From the NCBI GenBank assembly GCA_026400555.1, contig JAPLOW010000089.1, positions 1 through 32,887 on the forward strand: a stretch of 32,887 nt of DNA. Reading direction: 5' to 3'. Origin of the DNA: Hyphomicrobiales bacterium. GTDB lineage: Bacteria; Pseudomonadota; Alphaproteobacteria; Rhizobiales; Beijerinckiaceae. A model generated the notes under the pieces. It had not been told where the DNA came from. It did no database searches and worked only from the letters and a program-made list of their open reading frames with translations. The translations under genes and the position numbers were made by a program. Each line of letters starts with the position of its first letter. Within the stretch, counting starts at the first letter, position 1. Shown here one piece after another: positions 24,641-32,887 of the stretch.

Positions 24641-25165
24641 ATGGACTCGTTCGAACTGAACAAGATCGCCGGCACCGTGCTGGGCGTCGCGCTCGTGGTG
24701 ATGGGCCTCAACATGTTGGGCGGCATCGTCGTCAACCCGTCCAAGCCGAAGGTTCCCGGCTATGAGCTGCCCGGCGGCGAAGTTGCGGCCGCTCCGGCCG
24801 CCGGCCCGGCCGCCGCGGCCGACACGCCCATCGATGAGCGCATGAAGGTGGCTGACGCCGGCCGTGGCGAGCGCGCGGTGGGGGCCTGCAAGGCCTGCCA
24901 CTCTTTCGAGAATGGCGGCGCCAACAAGGTCGGCCCGAACCTGTGGAAGGTCGTTGACGGCCCGAAGGCCCATGTCGATGGCTTCGGCTACTCGGCGGCG
25001 CTCAAGGAGCGCAAGGCCAAGGGCGAGAAGTGGGGCGCGGCGGAGCTCGACGGCTTCCTGAAGAACCCGAAGGCCTATCTGGCCGGCACCACGATGGGCT
25101 TTGCGGGCATTGCGCGCCCCGACCAGCGCGCCGACATCGTTGCCTATCTGGCCTCGCTCAAGTGA
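24641..25165 (+). CDS. cycM: membrane-anchored class I cytochrome c (CycM-like)
   Basis: A 174-residue cytochrome c with an uncleaved N-terminal anchor (LNKIAGTVLGVALVVMGLNM), an Ala/Pro-rich linker (about 45-65), then the heme domain with CKACH at 83-87 and the axial methionine Met152 in GTTMGFAG. It resembles CycM of Bradyrhizobium, which passes electrons from the bc1 complex to the aa3 cytochrome oxidase. The redox partner is inferred. GAGGGAAA precedes ATG 24641. A strong terminator follows, so it is transcribed alone. Confidence 0.9.
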   Translation: MDSFELNKIAGTVLGVALVVMGLNMLGGIVVNPSKPKVPGYELPGGEVAAAPAAGPAAAADTPIDERMKVADAGRGERAVGACKACHSFENGGANKVGPNLWKVVDGPKAHVDGFGYSAALKERKAKGEKWGAAELDGFLKNPKAYLAGTTMGFAGIARPDQRADIVAYLASLK

Positions 25166-25203
25166 GTCGCAGGCCGGCTCCCGCGGCATCGTGATCCACA
25201 AAG

Positions 25204-25227
25204 GCCGGGCCGGACGCCCGGCTTTTT
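25204..25227 (+). terminator. rho-independent terminator after cycM
   Basis: A perfect 7-bp GC stem GCCGGGC (25204-25210) / GCCCGGC (25216-25222), 5-base loop, followed directly by TTTTT. It is 38 bases past the cycM stop. Confidence 0.92.
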
Positions 25228-25327
25228 CAGTTGCGGCGTCAAGATGGCTGGCAACGCGCGCGGATCGCGACATATTGTTCAGGCGAATCAGACGCAGCGG
25301 CAACCGGACCACGACAGGAGGCGGCGC

Positions 25328-27205
25328 ATGGCACGATGGACACGGCGCGAGGCGCTGAAGGGAACAGCGGCCACACTTGCCCTGCCTGCGATTGCTTCGC
25401 CTGTGCTGATCAACCCGGCTTTTGCCGAGACCGGCTGGACCGAGACCCATGGTCTATCGACCTTCGGCGAGCTTGGTCTTCCGGCGGACTTCAAGCACTT
25501 CGCCTACGTCAATCCTGCTGCTCCCAAGGGCGGCTTTGTCACGATCCAGCTCAGGAGCGGCGGCGGCAACCAGAGCTTCGATACCTTCAACACCCTCAAC
25601 TCCTTCGTCGACAAGGGCGACGGTGTGGGCGGCACCGAACTCATCTTCGACAGCCTCGTGACCAGCCATGCGGATGAGCCGCTGACCGCCTATGGGCTGC
25701 TGGCCAAGTCGATCCTGATCGCGCCTGACAAACTGACCTATCGCTTCAAGCTGCGCGAGCAGGCCCGCTTCCATGACGGCTCGCCGCTGACGGCGGAGGA
25801 TATCGCCTTCTCGATGAACATCATCAAGACGAAAGGCCATTCCTCCTATCGCCTGTTGCTGCGCGAGCTTGAAAGCGTGACAGCCGATGACCGGCATACG
25901 GTCACCGTCAGGCTCACGCCGAAGAAGAGCCGCGACCTGCACCTGCTCGTCGGCTCGCTCAATGTGTTCTCCAAGAAATTCTGGGACGGGCGCGATTTCG
26001 AAGCTGCGATCCTTGAGCCGATCCTGGGCTCCAGCGCCTACCGGATGGGGCGTTTCGAGCAAGGCCGCTTTATGGAGTATGAGCGGGTCGCCGACTACTG
26101 GGGCAAGGACCTGCCGGTCAGCGTCGGGCTCAACAATTTCGACCGCATCCGCTATGAGTATTACCGCGACCGCAACGTCGCATTCGAGGCCTTCAAGGCC
26201 GGCTCCATCACATTCCAGGAAGAATACACCGCACGGCAGTGGGCAACGGGCTACGACTTCCCGGCCCTTCGCGACGGCAGGGTCAAGCGCGAGGAGCTGC
26301 CGCGTACCGGCACGACGGCGGCGCAGGGCTGGTACTTCAACACCCGCCGCGAGATGTTCAAGGACAAGCGGGTGCGGGAAGCCATCGCGATCTGCTTCGA
26401 TTTCGAGTGGACCAACAAGAACATCATGTTCGGGCTGCGCGCCCGGACCACCTCGTACTTCGAACGCTCCGACAAGAAGGCGGAAGGGCTGCCCTCGCCG
26501 GAGGAACTGGCGCTGCTTGAGCCGTTCCGCGCGACGCTGGATCCGGAGGTCTTCGCCGCGCCATGGGTGCCGCCCGTCTCAGATGGTTCGGGCAATGACA
26601 GGGCTCTCCTGAGGCGCGCCAACGAGCTTCTGCTGGCGGCCGGCTGCAAGCGCGACGGCGCCATCATGCGCCTGCCCGACGGAAAGCCGTTCGAGATCGA
26701 ATTCCTTGATTCCAACCCCGCGCTGCACCCGCACACGCAGCCCTTCATTGCCAACCTGAAGCGGCTCGGCATCGAGGGGCGGCTGCGCACGGTCGACCCG
26801 GCCCAGTACCAGAACCGGACCAACGGCTTTGAGTTCGATATGGTCAGCTTGGCCCTCGGCGGCTCGCAGATCCCGGGCGACACCCTGCGCATCGTTATGG
26901 GTTCGGAGGCGGCGAAGACGCCCGGTTCGCGCAACTATGCCGGGATCGCCGACCCCGCGATCGACGCGTTGCTGACCGTGATCGCCAATGCGACCTCCTA
27001 CAAGGAGGTGGTCGTGGCCTGCCGGGCGCTCGACCGCGTGTTTCGGGCCGGGCGCTACTGGATCCCGATGTGGCATGCGCCGACGGTCTGGCTGGCCTAC
27101 TGGGACATGTATGAGCGGCCCGAAGTCCAGCCGAAATTCGGCGAGGGCGCACCTTCGACATGGTGGTTCAATCCGGAAAAAGCCCGTCGGATCGGGAGAG
27201 CCTGA
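25328..27205 (+). CDS. yejA: peptide ABC transporter substrate-binding protein (YejA-like)
   Basis: A 625-residue family 5 extracellular solute-binding protein for the YejABEF importer. The N-terminus MARWTRREALKG is a twin-arginine (Tat) motif, followed by a hydrophobic stretch and AFA-ET cleavage region. It has the family segments LIFDSLVTSHADEPLTAYG, LREQARFHDGSPLTAEDIAF and WYFNTRREMFKDKRVREAI. AGGAGG lies 6 bases before ATG 25328, which rules out the earlier in-frame ATG at 25244. Homologues bind oligopeptides and microcin C-like peptides and matter for antimicrobial-peptide tolerance in rhizobia and Brucella. The peptide here is not known. Confidence 0.9.
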   Translation: MARWTRREALKGTAATLALPAIASPVLINPAFAETGWTETHGLSTFGELGLPADFKHFAYVNPAAPKGGFVTIQLRSGGGNQSFDTFNTLNSFVDKGDGVGGTELIFDSLVTSHADEPLTAYGLLAKSILIAPDKLTYRFKLREQARFHDGSPLTAEDIAFSMNIIKTKGHSSYRLLLRELESVTADDRHTVTVRLTPKKSRDLHLLVGSLNVFSKKFWDGRDFEAAILEPILGSSAYRMGRFEQGRFMEYERVADYWGKDLPVSVGLNNFDRIRYEYYRDRNVAFEAFKAGSITFQEEYTARQWATGYDFPALRDGRVKREELPRTGTTAAQGWYFNTRREMFKDKRVREAIAICFDFEWTNKNIMFGLRARTTSYFERSDKKAEGLPSPEELALLEPFRATLDPEVFAAPWVPPVSDGSGNDRALLRRANELLLAAGCKRDGAIMRLPDGKPFEIEFLDSNPALHPHTQPFIANLKRLGIEGRLRTVDPAQYQNRTNGFEFDMVSLALGGSQIPGDTLRIVMGSEAAKTPGSRNYAGIADPAIDALLTVIANATSYKEVVVACRALDRVFRAGRYWIPMWHAPTVWLAYWDMYERPEVQPKFGEGAPSTWWFNPEKARRIGRA

Positions 27206-27208
27206 GGC

Positions 27209-28318
27209 ATGTTGGCCTACATCGCCCGCCGCGTGCTTTTGATGATCCCGACGCTGTTCGGAATCATGCTGATCTCGTTTGTGCTGGTGCAGTTCGCGCC
27301 CGGCGGGCCGGTCGAGCGCATGATCGCGCAGTTACAGGGGCAGGACGCGGGCACATCGAGCCGGCTCGGCGGGGGCGGCGATGTCGCGGGTGGCGCGCCC
27401 CAGGCCGGCAGCGGCACGGGCGGGGATGTCACCTCGGCCTATCGAGGCGCGCAGGGGCTCGACCCGCAATTCATCAAGGAGCTCGAAAAGCAGTTCGGCT
27501 TCGACAAGCCGGCCCATGAGCGCTTCTTCAAGATGCTGGTCGATTATTCCACCTTCAACTTCGGCAAGAGCTATTTCCGCGACGCGCCCGTGCTGCAGCT
27601 GATCAAGGAAAAGCTGCCGGTCTCGATCTCGCTCGGGCTGTGGATCCTGATCATCGGCTATGCCGTATCGATCCCGCTTGGTATCAGGAAGGCCGTTTCT
27701 GACGGCTCGAAATTCGATGTCTGGACTTCGGGGCTGGTCATTCTCGGCTACGCCATTCCGGGTTTCCTGTTCGCCATCCTGCTGATCGTGCTGTTTGCAG
27801 GCGGCTCGTTCTGGCAAGTGTTTCCGCTGCGCGGGCTGACCTCCGACGGCTGGAAGGACATGCCCTGGCACCGCCAGATCCTCGACTATCTCTGGCACAT
27901 CACGCTGCCGGTGACGGCAATGGCGCTCGGGATCTTTGCCACCAAGACGCTGCTGACCAAGAACTCGTTCCTCGATGAAATCCGCAAGCAGTATGTGCTG
28001 ACCGCCCGTATGAAGGGGCTGAGCGAGACCGGAGTCCTGTATGGGCACGTCTTCCGCAACGCGATGATGATCATCGTGGCAGGCTTTCCCGGCGCTTTTG
28101 TCGGCGCGCTGTTCACCGGCTCGCTGCTGATCGAGACCATTTTCTCTCTCGATGGGCTGGGTCTTCTGTCCTTCGAGGCCATCGTCAACCGTGATTATCC
28201 GGTGGTGTTCGCCACCCTGTTCATCTTCTCGCTCGTCGGCCTCGTGGTGCACCTTATCTCCGATCTCATGTATACTTGGATCGATCCGCGCATCGATTTC
28301 GAGACGCGGGAGACGTGA
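27209..28318 (+). CDS. yejB: peptide ABC transporter permease (YejB-like)
   Basis: A 369-residue inner-membrane permease of the DppB type with about six helices. An N-terminal helix ([20 protein letters not shown]) precedes a long periplasmic loop with a Gly-rich insert (residues about 48-75), followed by the conserved permease loop region around [20 protein letters not shown]. The long insert is common in YejB. It begins 3 bases after yejA and overlaps yejE by 4 bases (GTGA). Confidence 0.93.
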   Translation: MLAYIARRVLLMIPTLFGIMLISFVLVQFAPGGPVERMIAQLQGQDAGTSSRLGGGGDVAGGAPQAGSGTGGDVTSAYRGAQGLDPQFIKELEKQFGFDKPAHERFFKMLVDYSTFNFGKSYFRDAPVLQLIKEKLPVSISLGLWILIIGYAVSIPLGIRKAVSDGSKFDVWTSGLVILGYAIPGFLFAILLIVLFAGGSFWQVFPLRGLTSDGWKDMPWHRQILDYLWHITLPVTAMALGIFATKTLLTKNSFLDEIRKQYVLTARMKGLSETGVLYGHVFRNAMMIIVAGFPGAFVGALFTGSLLIETIFSLDGLGLLSFEAIVNRDYPVVFATLFIFSLVGLVVHLISDLMYTWIDPRIDFETRET

Positions 28319-29463
28319 CGTTGGACGCTGCCATTGCCCGCCCGGATGTCGTACCGCCGCCGCCGAAGCGCCCCTTCCTGACGCCGATCAACCAGCGCCG
28401 GCTGTCGAACTTCACCGCCAACAGGCGCGGCTTCTGGTCGCTCGTGATCTTCATGGCGCTGTTCGTGCTGTGCCTGTTCGCCGAACTGATCGCCAACGAC
28501 CGGCCGATTTTTGTCAGCTACAAGGGCGAATTCCTTGTGCCGATCGCCGTCGACTATCCCGAAGAGAAGTTCGGCGGCTTCCTCGCGCGCACCGACTACC
28601 GTGACCCGGTCATCCAGAAGGAAATCGCCGCCAACGGTTTCGCCATCTGGCCGCTCATCCGCTTCAGCTATTCCACCCACAATCTCGACCTGCCGGTGCC
28701 GGCTCCTGCCCCCCCGACGTGGCTATTGAAGGACGAGCAATGCAAGGCGCAGGCGCAGAAAGTGGGCGGCAGCACCTGCCACGACATCGAGTGGAACTGG
28801 CTCGGCACCGATGACCAGGGCCGTGATGTGGTGGCGCGGCTGATCTATGGCTTCCGGCTCTCGGTGCTGTTCGGCCTGACGCTGGCGATCATCTCATCCG
28901 TCATCGGCATCGCGGCCGGCGCGGTGCAGGGCTATTTCGGCGGCTGGACGGACCTGATCTTCCAACGCGTGATCGAAATCTGGACCTCGATCCCCTCGCT
29001 CTATCTGCTGATCATCATCTCATCAGTGATCACGCCGAGCTTCTGGGTGCTGCTCGGCATCCTCTTGCTGTTCTCATGGGTGGCGCTGGTCGGCGTGGTG
29101 CGTGCCGAATTCCTGCGGGCGCGCAATTTCGAATATGTCCGCGCCGCCCGCGCACTCGGCCTCTCCAGCTCAAAGATCATGGTCAAGCATCTGTTGCCCA
29201 ACGCCATGGTGGCGACGCTGACCTTCATGCCCTTCGTGCTCAACGGCTCGATCACAACGCTGACTTCACTCGATTTTCTTGGCTTCGGCCTGCCCCCAGG
29301 CTCACCCTCGCTGGGCGAATTGCTGGCGCAGGGCAAAAACAACCTGCAAGCGCCCTGGCTTGGCCTCGCGGGGTTCCTCGTGATCTCGCTAATGCTGTCG
29401 CTCTTGGTGTTCATCGGCGAGGCGGTGCGCGATGCGTTTGACCCGAGGAAGACGTTCGCGTGA
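28315..29463 (+). CDS. yejE: peptide ABC transporter permease (YejE-like)
   Basis: A 382-residue DppC-type permease. It has an N-terminal cytoplasmic stretch, a first helix ([20 protein letters not shown]), a large periplasmic region with two cysteines (residues about 142 and 155), and then five helices with the permease loop [20 protein letters not shown] and [20 protein letters not shown] start it at GTG 28315, which overlaps the yejB stop. An upstream ATG at 28276 lies inside yejB and is rejected. The stop overlaps the yejF start (GTGA). Confidence 0.93.
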   Translation: MTLDAAIARPDVVPPPPKRPFLTPINQRRLSNFTANRRGFWSLVIFMALFVLCLFAELIANDRPIFVSYKGEFLVPIAVDYPEEKFGGFLARTDYRDPVIQKEIAANGFAIWPLIRFSYSTHNLDLPVPAPAPPTWLLKDEQCKAQAQKVGGSTCHDIEWNWLGTDDQGRDVVARLIYGFRLSVLFGLTLAIISSVIGIAAGAVQGYFGGWTDLIFQRVIEIWTSIPSLYLLIIISSVITPSFWVLLGILLLFSWVALVGVVRAEFLRARNFEYVRAARALGLSSSKIMVKHLLPNAMVATLTFMPFVLNGSITTLTSLDFLGFGLPPGSPSLGELLAQGKNNLQAPWLGLAGFLVISLMLSLLVFIGEAVRDAFDPRKTFA

Positions 29464-31091
29464 CCTCCCCCCTGCTCTACGTCGAAAACCTCTCCGTCGC
29501 CTTCTCACAGGGCGGCCAGCAGACCCTCGCGGTCGATGACGTGTCATTCACCCTCCAGCCTGGCGAGACGCTGGCGCTGGTGGGCGAGTCGGGTTCCGGC
29601 AAGTCCGTCACCGCCCTGTCGATCCTCAAGCTGCTGCAATATCCGCCCGCCTCGCACCCGTCAGGCCGCGTGATGTTCATGGGCCGGGACTTGCTCAGCG
29701 CCAGCGAGGACAAACTCAGGCAGGTGCGCGGCAATGACATCACCATGGTGTTCCAGGAGCCGATGACCTCGCTCAACCCGCTGCACACCATCGAGAAGCA
29801 GATCGGCGAGATTCTGGCCCTGCACAAGGGACTAACCGGCGAGACTGCCCGCAAGCGCACGCTGGAACTGCTCGATCTCGTGGGCATCCGCAACGCGGCA
29901 GAGCGGCTCGACGCCTATCCGCACCAACTCTCCGGCGGACAGCGCCAGCGCGTGATGATCGCCATGGCGCTGGCCAACGAGCCGAAGCTGCTGATCGCGG
30001 ATGAGCCGACCACGGCGCTCGATGTCACCGTCCAGGCGCAAATCCTCAAGCTGCTCAAGGAGCTGCAGCAGCGGCTCGGCATGGCGATGCTGTTTATCAC
30101 CCATGACCTTGGCATTGTGCGCCGCATCGCAACCCGAGTCTGCGTGATGCTGCAGGGCAGAATCGTCGAGCAGGGCAAGATCGCCGAGGTGTTTGACGCG
30201 CCGCAGCATGCCTACACACAGCGCCTGCTGGCGGCGGAGCCAAAGGGCAAGCCGAGGCCGATTCCGCCGGATGCGAAGACCATTCTCGAAGCCGGCCCGC
30301 TGAAAATCTGGTTCCCGATCAAGAAGGGTTTCCTGCGCTCCACGGTCGGCCATGTGAAGGCGGTCGACGGCGTCTCGATCACCATCCGCGAAGGTGAGAC
30401 AGTCGGCGTGGTTGGGGAATCCGGCTCCGGCAAAACCACGCTCGGCCTTGCCATCCTGCGCCTGATCTCCTCCGAAGGACCGATCGTGTTCCTGGGCGAG
30501 AACATCAACGGGCTCAAATCCGCGGCGATGCGCCCAAAGCGCCGCGCCATGCAGGTCGTCTTCCAGGACCCTTATGGCTCACTGTCCCCTCGCCTGTCCG
30601 TTGCCGGCATCGTCGAGGAAGGCCTGCTGGTGCAGGACAAGGGCCTCTCCTACAACGAACGCCGGGCCGTTGTGGCCCGTGCCCTGATCGATGTCGGGCT
30701 CGACCCCGCCGCCATGGACCGCTATCCGCATGAGTTTTCAGGCGGTCAGCGCCAGCGCATCGCCATCGCTCGCGCCATGGCGCTCAACCCAGGTTTTGTG
30801 GTGCTGGACGAGCCGACCTCGGCGCTCGACATGTCAGTGCAGGCGCAGATCGTCGACCTGCTGCGCGACCTGCAGGACAGGCGCGGGCTCGCCTACATGT
30901 TCATCAGCCATGACCTCAAGGTGGTGCGCGCGCTCTCGCACCGCGTGCTGGTGATGCAGAACGGCAAGGTCGTCGAAGAGGGCGAAGGTGAAGCCATCTT
31001 TGCCGCCCCGCAGACAGACTATACCAAGGCCCTGTTTGCAGCAGCCTTCAATCTGGACGCGCACGGGGCTGCGCACGCGGTGCGGGAGTAG
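29460..31091 (+). CDS. yejF: peptide ABC transporter ATPase, two domains (YejF-like)
   Basis: A 543-residue protein with two complete ABC domains in tandem, the ATPase of the Yej importer. Domain 1 has Walker A GESGSGKS at about 42, LSGGQRQRV and [12 protein letters not shown]. Domain 2 has Walker [10 protein letters not shown] at about 319, [10 protein letters not shown] and [12 protein letters not shown]. It starts at GTG 29460, overlapping yejE by 4 bases. Both halves look catalytically intact. Confidence 0.95.
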   Translation: MTSPLLYVENLSVAFSQGGQQTLAVDDVSFTLQPGETLALVGESGSGKSVTALSILKLLQYPPASHPSGRVMFMGRDLLSASEDKLRQVRGNDITMVFQEPMTSLNPLHTIEKQIGEILALHKGLTGETARKRTLELLDLVGIRNAAERLDAYPHQLSGGQRQRVMIAMALANEPKLLIADEPTTALDVTVQAQILKLLKELQQRLGMAMLFITHDLGIVRRIATRVCVMLQGRIVEQGKIAEVFDAPQHAYTQRLLAAEPKGKPRPIPPDAKTILEAGPLKIWFPIKKGFLRSTVGHVKAVDGVSITIREGETVGVVGESGSGKTTLGLAILRLISSEGPIVFLGENINGLKSAAMRPKRRAMQVVFQDPYGSLSPRLSVAGIVEEGLLVQDKGLSYNERRAVVARALIDVGLDPAAMDRYPHEFSGGQRQRIAIARAMALNPGFVVLDEPTSALDMSVQAQIVDLLRDLQDRRGLAYMFISHDLKVVRALSHRVLVMQNGKVVEEGEGEAIFAAPQTDYTKALFAAAFNLDAHGAAHAVRE

Positions 31092-31094
31092 CGG

Positions 31095-32315
31095 ATGCCC
31101 CGCGCGATGATTATCGTGCTCGATTCGGTTGGCTGCGGCGCGTCCGCCGATGCAGCGGACTATGGCGACGCGGGCGCGAACACGCTTGGACACATCGCCG
31201 AGCACTGCGCGACAGGCAAAGCCGATCGGGCGGGCCTGCGCGCGGGACCGCTCCATGTGCCCAACATGGCGGCGCTCGGCCTCAGCGGCGCGCATCTTGC
31301 TTCGACCGGCCAACCGCTGGCTGGCGTGCCGATGCCAGCCGACCCGACGGGGGAGTATGGCTGCGCCGTTGAGCTCAGCCAGGGCAAGGATACCCCCTCC
31401 GGCCATTGGGAGATCGCCGGCTGCCCGGTGCCGTTCAAATGGGGTTACTTCCGCGACAGGGACAACAGCTTTCCGCCCGATCTCGTGGCCGGCATCATCC
31501 GCGAGTGCAAGCTGCCCGGCATTCTGGGCAACTGTCACGCGTCCGGCATGGCGATCATCGACGAACTCGCCGCCGAGCACATGCGGTCGGGCATGCCGAT
31601 CTGCTACACCTCCGTCGACAGCGTGCTGCAGATCGCCGCCCATGAAGCCACCTTCGGTCTGAAGCGCCTCTATGAGCTGTGCAAGACCGTGCGGATCCTG
31701 GTCGATCCACTCAACATCGGACGCGTCATCGCGCGGCCCTTCATCGGCTCGCCGGGGACAGGGTTCCAGCGGACCCCCAACCGCAAGGACTTCGCGGTCG
31801 CCCCGCCCAATGCCACAATCCTCGACCGGGCCCATGAGGCCGGTCGCGCCATCGTCACCATCGGAAAGATCGGCGACATCTTCGCCCATCGCAACACACA
31901 GACCGAGCGCAAGGCCGTCAGCAACGATACGCATTTCACGATGGCGGTCGAGAGCATGCGGGAGATGCCCGTTGGCGGCTTTGCCTTCGTCAACCTCGTG
32001 GACTTCGACACCGAATGTGGCCACCGCCGCGACGTGCCGGGCTATGCGGCGGCGCTGGAAGCCTTCGACCGGCGGCTGCCGGAGCTGCAGGCGGTGCTCA
32101 AGCCCGGCGATCTCATCATCATCACGGCCGATCATGGCAATGATCCGAGCTGGCCGGGCACCGACCACACCCGTGAGCATGTGCCGATCCTTGGCTTCGG
32201 GCCCGGCATCGCCGGCCGGGCCGTCGGCAAGCGGGGCAGCTTCGCCGACATCGGCCAACGTGTCGCGAGCCATCTTGGCCTTGCCGCACTGCCGGCCGGG
32301 ACAAGCTGGAGATGA
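31095..32315 (+). CDS. deoB: phosphopentomutase
   Basis: DeoB interconverts ribose 1-phosphate and ribose 5-phosphate (and the deoxy forms), linking nucleoside phosphorolysis to sugar metabolism. The 406-residue metalloenzyme of the alkaline phosphatase superfamily has [20 protein letters not shown] near the N-terminus, [12 protein letters not shown] with the catalytic Thr, [16 protein letters not shown] and [20 protein letters not shown] (metal ligands). It begins 3 bases after yejF and has GGGAG in front, so it is in the Yej operon. Confidence 0.95.
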   Translation: MPRAMIIVLDSVGCGASADAADYGDAGANTLGHIAEHCATGKADRAGLRAGPLHVPNMAALGLSGAHLASTGQPLAGVPMPADPTGEYGCAVELSQGKDTPSGHWEIAGCPVPFKWGYFRDRDNSFPPDLVAGIIRECKLPGILGNCHASGMAIIDELAAEHMRSGMPICYTSVDSVLQIAAHEATFGLKRLYELCKTVRILVDPLNIGRVIARPFIGSPGTGFQRTPNRKDFAVAPPNATILDRAHEAGRAIVTIGKIGDIFAHRNTQTERKAVSNDTHFTMAVESMREMPVGGFAFVNLVDFDTECGHRRDVPGYAAALEAFDRRLPELQAVLKPGDLIIITADHGNDPSWPGTDHTREHVPILGFGPGIAGRAVGKRGSFADIGQRVASHLGLAALPAGTSWR

Positions 32316-32402
32316 TGGGTTGATTTGGTAACCCCCATCGTCTATCCAGCCGCTGCTGACGGTTGTTTGCGTGTCTCTTGCGTTCGATCAACCCCGTTCG
32401 GC

Positions 32403-32477
32403 GCTGCGGTAGCTCAGTGGTAGAGCACACCATTGGTAATGGTGAGGTCGAGAGTTCAATCCTCTCTCGCAGCACCA
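32403..32477 (+). tRNA. tRNA-Thr, anticodon GGT
   Basis: The 75-nt cloverleaf is clear: acceptor stem GCTGCGG with the matching TCGCAGC, D arm GCTCAGTGGTAGAGC, anticodon stem CACCA / TGGTG around loop TTGGTAA (anticodon GGT at 32435-32437), variable loop AGGTC, T arm GAGAG TTCAATC CTCTC, discriminator A and encoded CCA (32475-32477). The only mismatch in the acceptor stem is a G-T pair. The gene is the last in the plus-strand block before a possible mobile region. Confidence 0.97.
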
Positions 32478-32510
32478 GCCAGAGTTCAATCCTCTCTCGC
32501 AGCACCAGCC
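32451..32510 (+). repeat. exact 30-bp tandem duplication of the tRNA 3' end
   Basis: Bases 32451-32480 (most of the T arm, acceptor 3' strand, CCA and three more bases) are repeated perfectly at 32481-32510 with no gap. This matches the direct repeats seen where elements integrate at tRNA 3' ends, although a slip duplication would look the same. The second copy has no 5' half and is not a tRNA. Confidence 0.9.
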
Positions 32511-32767
32511 ACTCTCAAGAAAACCGATGGTTTTCCGGTTTTGGTAGAGAAGGCTGGCGATTTCCGGGGTTTAGGCAAATGCCCCTCGCCCAGAGAGAGC
32601 TAAAGGCAGAGAATTTCGAGCGCTTCGAGGGATGGAATTCCGAGCAATTCTGGGCACTCAAGTGGGCATTTTCCGAGTGCGACCGGTGGCGCGAACCAGA
32701 GAGCGGTTCGAGTTTCAGCAGAGATTGGGACTATCAGGAATTCCGTGTTTGGGCGGCGGGTTGAACA
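32511..32767. other. lower-GC stretch without a supported gene
   Basis: About 55% GC by hand count (32521-32760), against clearly above 60% for the genes before it. One plus-strand open frame crosses the tRNA into this region, but its N-terminal part is only translated tRNA, so it is not called. I see no family motif and cannot identify inverted repeats of an insertion sequence here. Confidence 0.6.
32519..32545 (+). terminator. weak terminator-like hairpin after the tRNA
   Basis: GAAAACC (32519-32525) and GGTTTTC (32529-32535) form a 7-bp stem with a 3-base loop, followed by CCGGTTTTGG. It lies 42 bases after the tRNA. There is no clean T run. Confidence 0.35.
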
Positions 32768-32887
32768 TCAGGCCGCCATGGCCCTTGTGAAGCGCTCGCC
32801 GAAGATGACGGCGAATTGGGCCTTTGCCATGACCCATTCACGCGGCCCCATCGTCCACTCCTTTTCGGAGCGGTTCAAGACCAGGAA
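32768..32887 (-). mobile_element. C-terminal part of an IS256-type (mutator) transposase, cut by the window edge
   Basis: The minus strand encodes 39 residues ending at a TGA (32770-32768). The residues EKEWTMGPREWVMAKAQFAV followed by FGERFTRAM resemble the conserved C-terminal end of IS256-family transposases (W-x5-REW-x-A...QFAI-x-FGDRF). The rest of the gene lies beyond the window. The frame is open to the edge, so there is no sign yet of decay. Family assignment is from memory of this tail only. Confidence 0.65.

Noticed and set aside
30834-32273. 479-residue minus-strand frame over yejF and deoB
   Set aside because: Antisense shadow of two strongly supported genes.
32363-32764. 133-residue plus-strand open frame over the tRNA
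   Set aside because: Its N-terminal part (CGSSVVEHTIGNGEVESSIL) is the classic false translation of a tRNA gene, and the duplication of SSILSRSTS follows from the 30-bp repeat. The Trp/Phe-rich rest has no known motif.
1-32887. CRISPR arrays, phage genes or defence islands
   Set aside because: No regularly spaced repeats, cas-like, integrase, capsid or restriction gene motifs were seen in any frame inside the window.

Overview
The window reads as chromosomal DNA from an alphaproteobacterium of the order Hyphomicrobiales (Rhizobiales), in the Bosea/Bradyrhizobium-like part of the order. The evidence is a high GC content, HisZ partnered with a 327-residue HisG, a BclA/BacA-type peptide transporter, an OlsB-type ornithine-lipid acyltransferase behind a Pho box, CycM-type membrane cytochrome c, and a long YejABEF operon. 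The genus cannot be fixed from sequence reading alone.

Layout. 1-3.9 kb: infC (with an AUU start) and its terminator, a divergent tryptophan 2,3-dioxygenase family gene, and a BclA-like ABC exporter/importer. 3.9-7.8 kb: a small META-domain periplasmic protein, a membrane hybrid histidine kinase, and an olsB-like gene preceded by a three-unit Pho box. 7.9-11.8 kb: hisZ-hisG, convergent with malate synthase A (aceB). 12-16.9 kb: a periplasmic thioredoxin plus CcdA-like membrane reductase pair, uppP (convergent), then a GST-family gene that may be fzlA, queG (TTG start) and a YeeZ-like epimerase. 16.9-20.1 kb (minus strand): urc1-urc4-upp, the core of the URC uracil-degradation pathway, with an attenuator-like hairpin in its leader. 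20.3-22.8 kb: a secreted/membrane protein built like an ionotropic glutamate receptor, then HIT and nudC. 22.9-24.5 kb (minus): kdsB-pheA. 24.6-32.3 kb: cycM with a terminator, then yejABEF-deoB, closely packed. 32.4-32.9 kb: tRNA-Thr(GGT) whose 3' end is tandemly duplicated, then a lower-GC stretch and the C-terminal end of an IS256-type transposase running off the window.

How it fits together. Most of the window is housekeeping: translation initiation, histidine, phenylalanine, Kdo, queuosine, undecaprenyl phosphate recycling, NAD/RNA decapping and the glyoxylate shunt. Accessory themes are pyrimidine catabolism (URC), phosphate-stress lipid remodelling (Pho box plus OlsB), antimicrobial-peptide handling (BclA-like and YejABEF) and thiol redox in the periplasm. 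The last 0.5 kb is a possible integration hot spot at a tRNA.

No CRISPR array, phage module or obviously unknown multi-gene defence system is visible. The best candidates for under-described biology are the iGluR-like channel with a eukaryote-like pore rather than a TVGYG filter, the URC operon with its leader hairpin, and the thioredoxin lacking its cis-proline.
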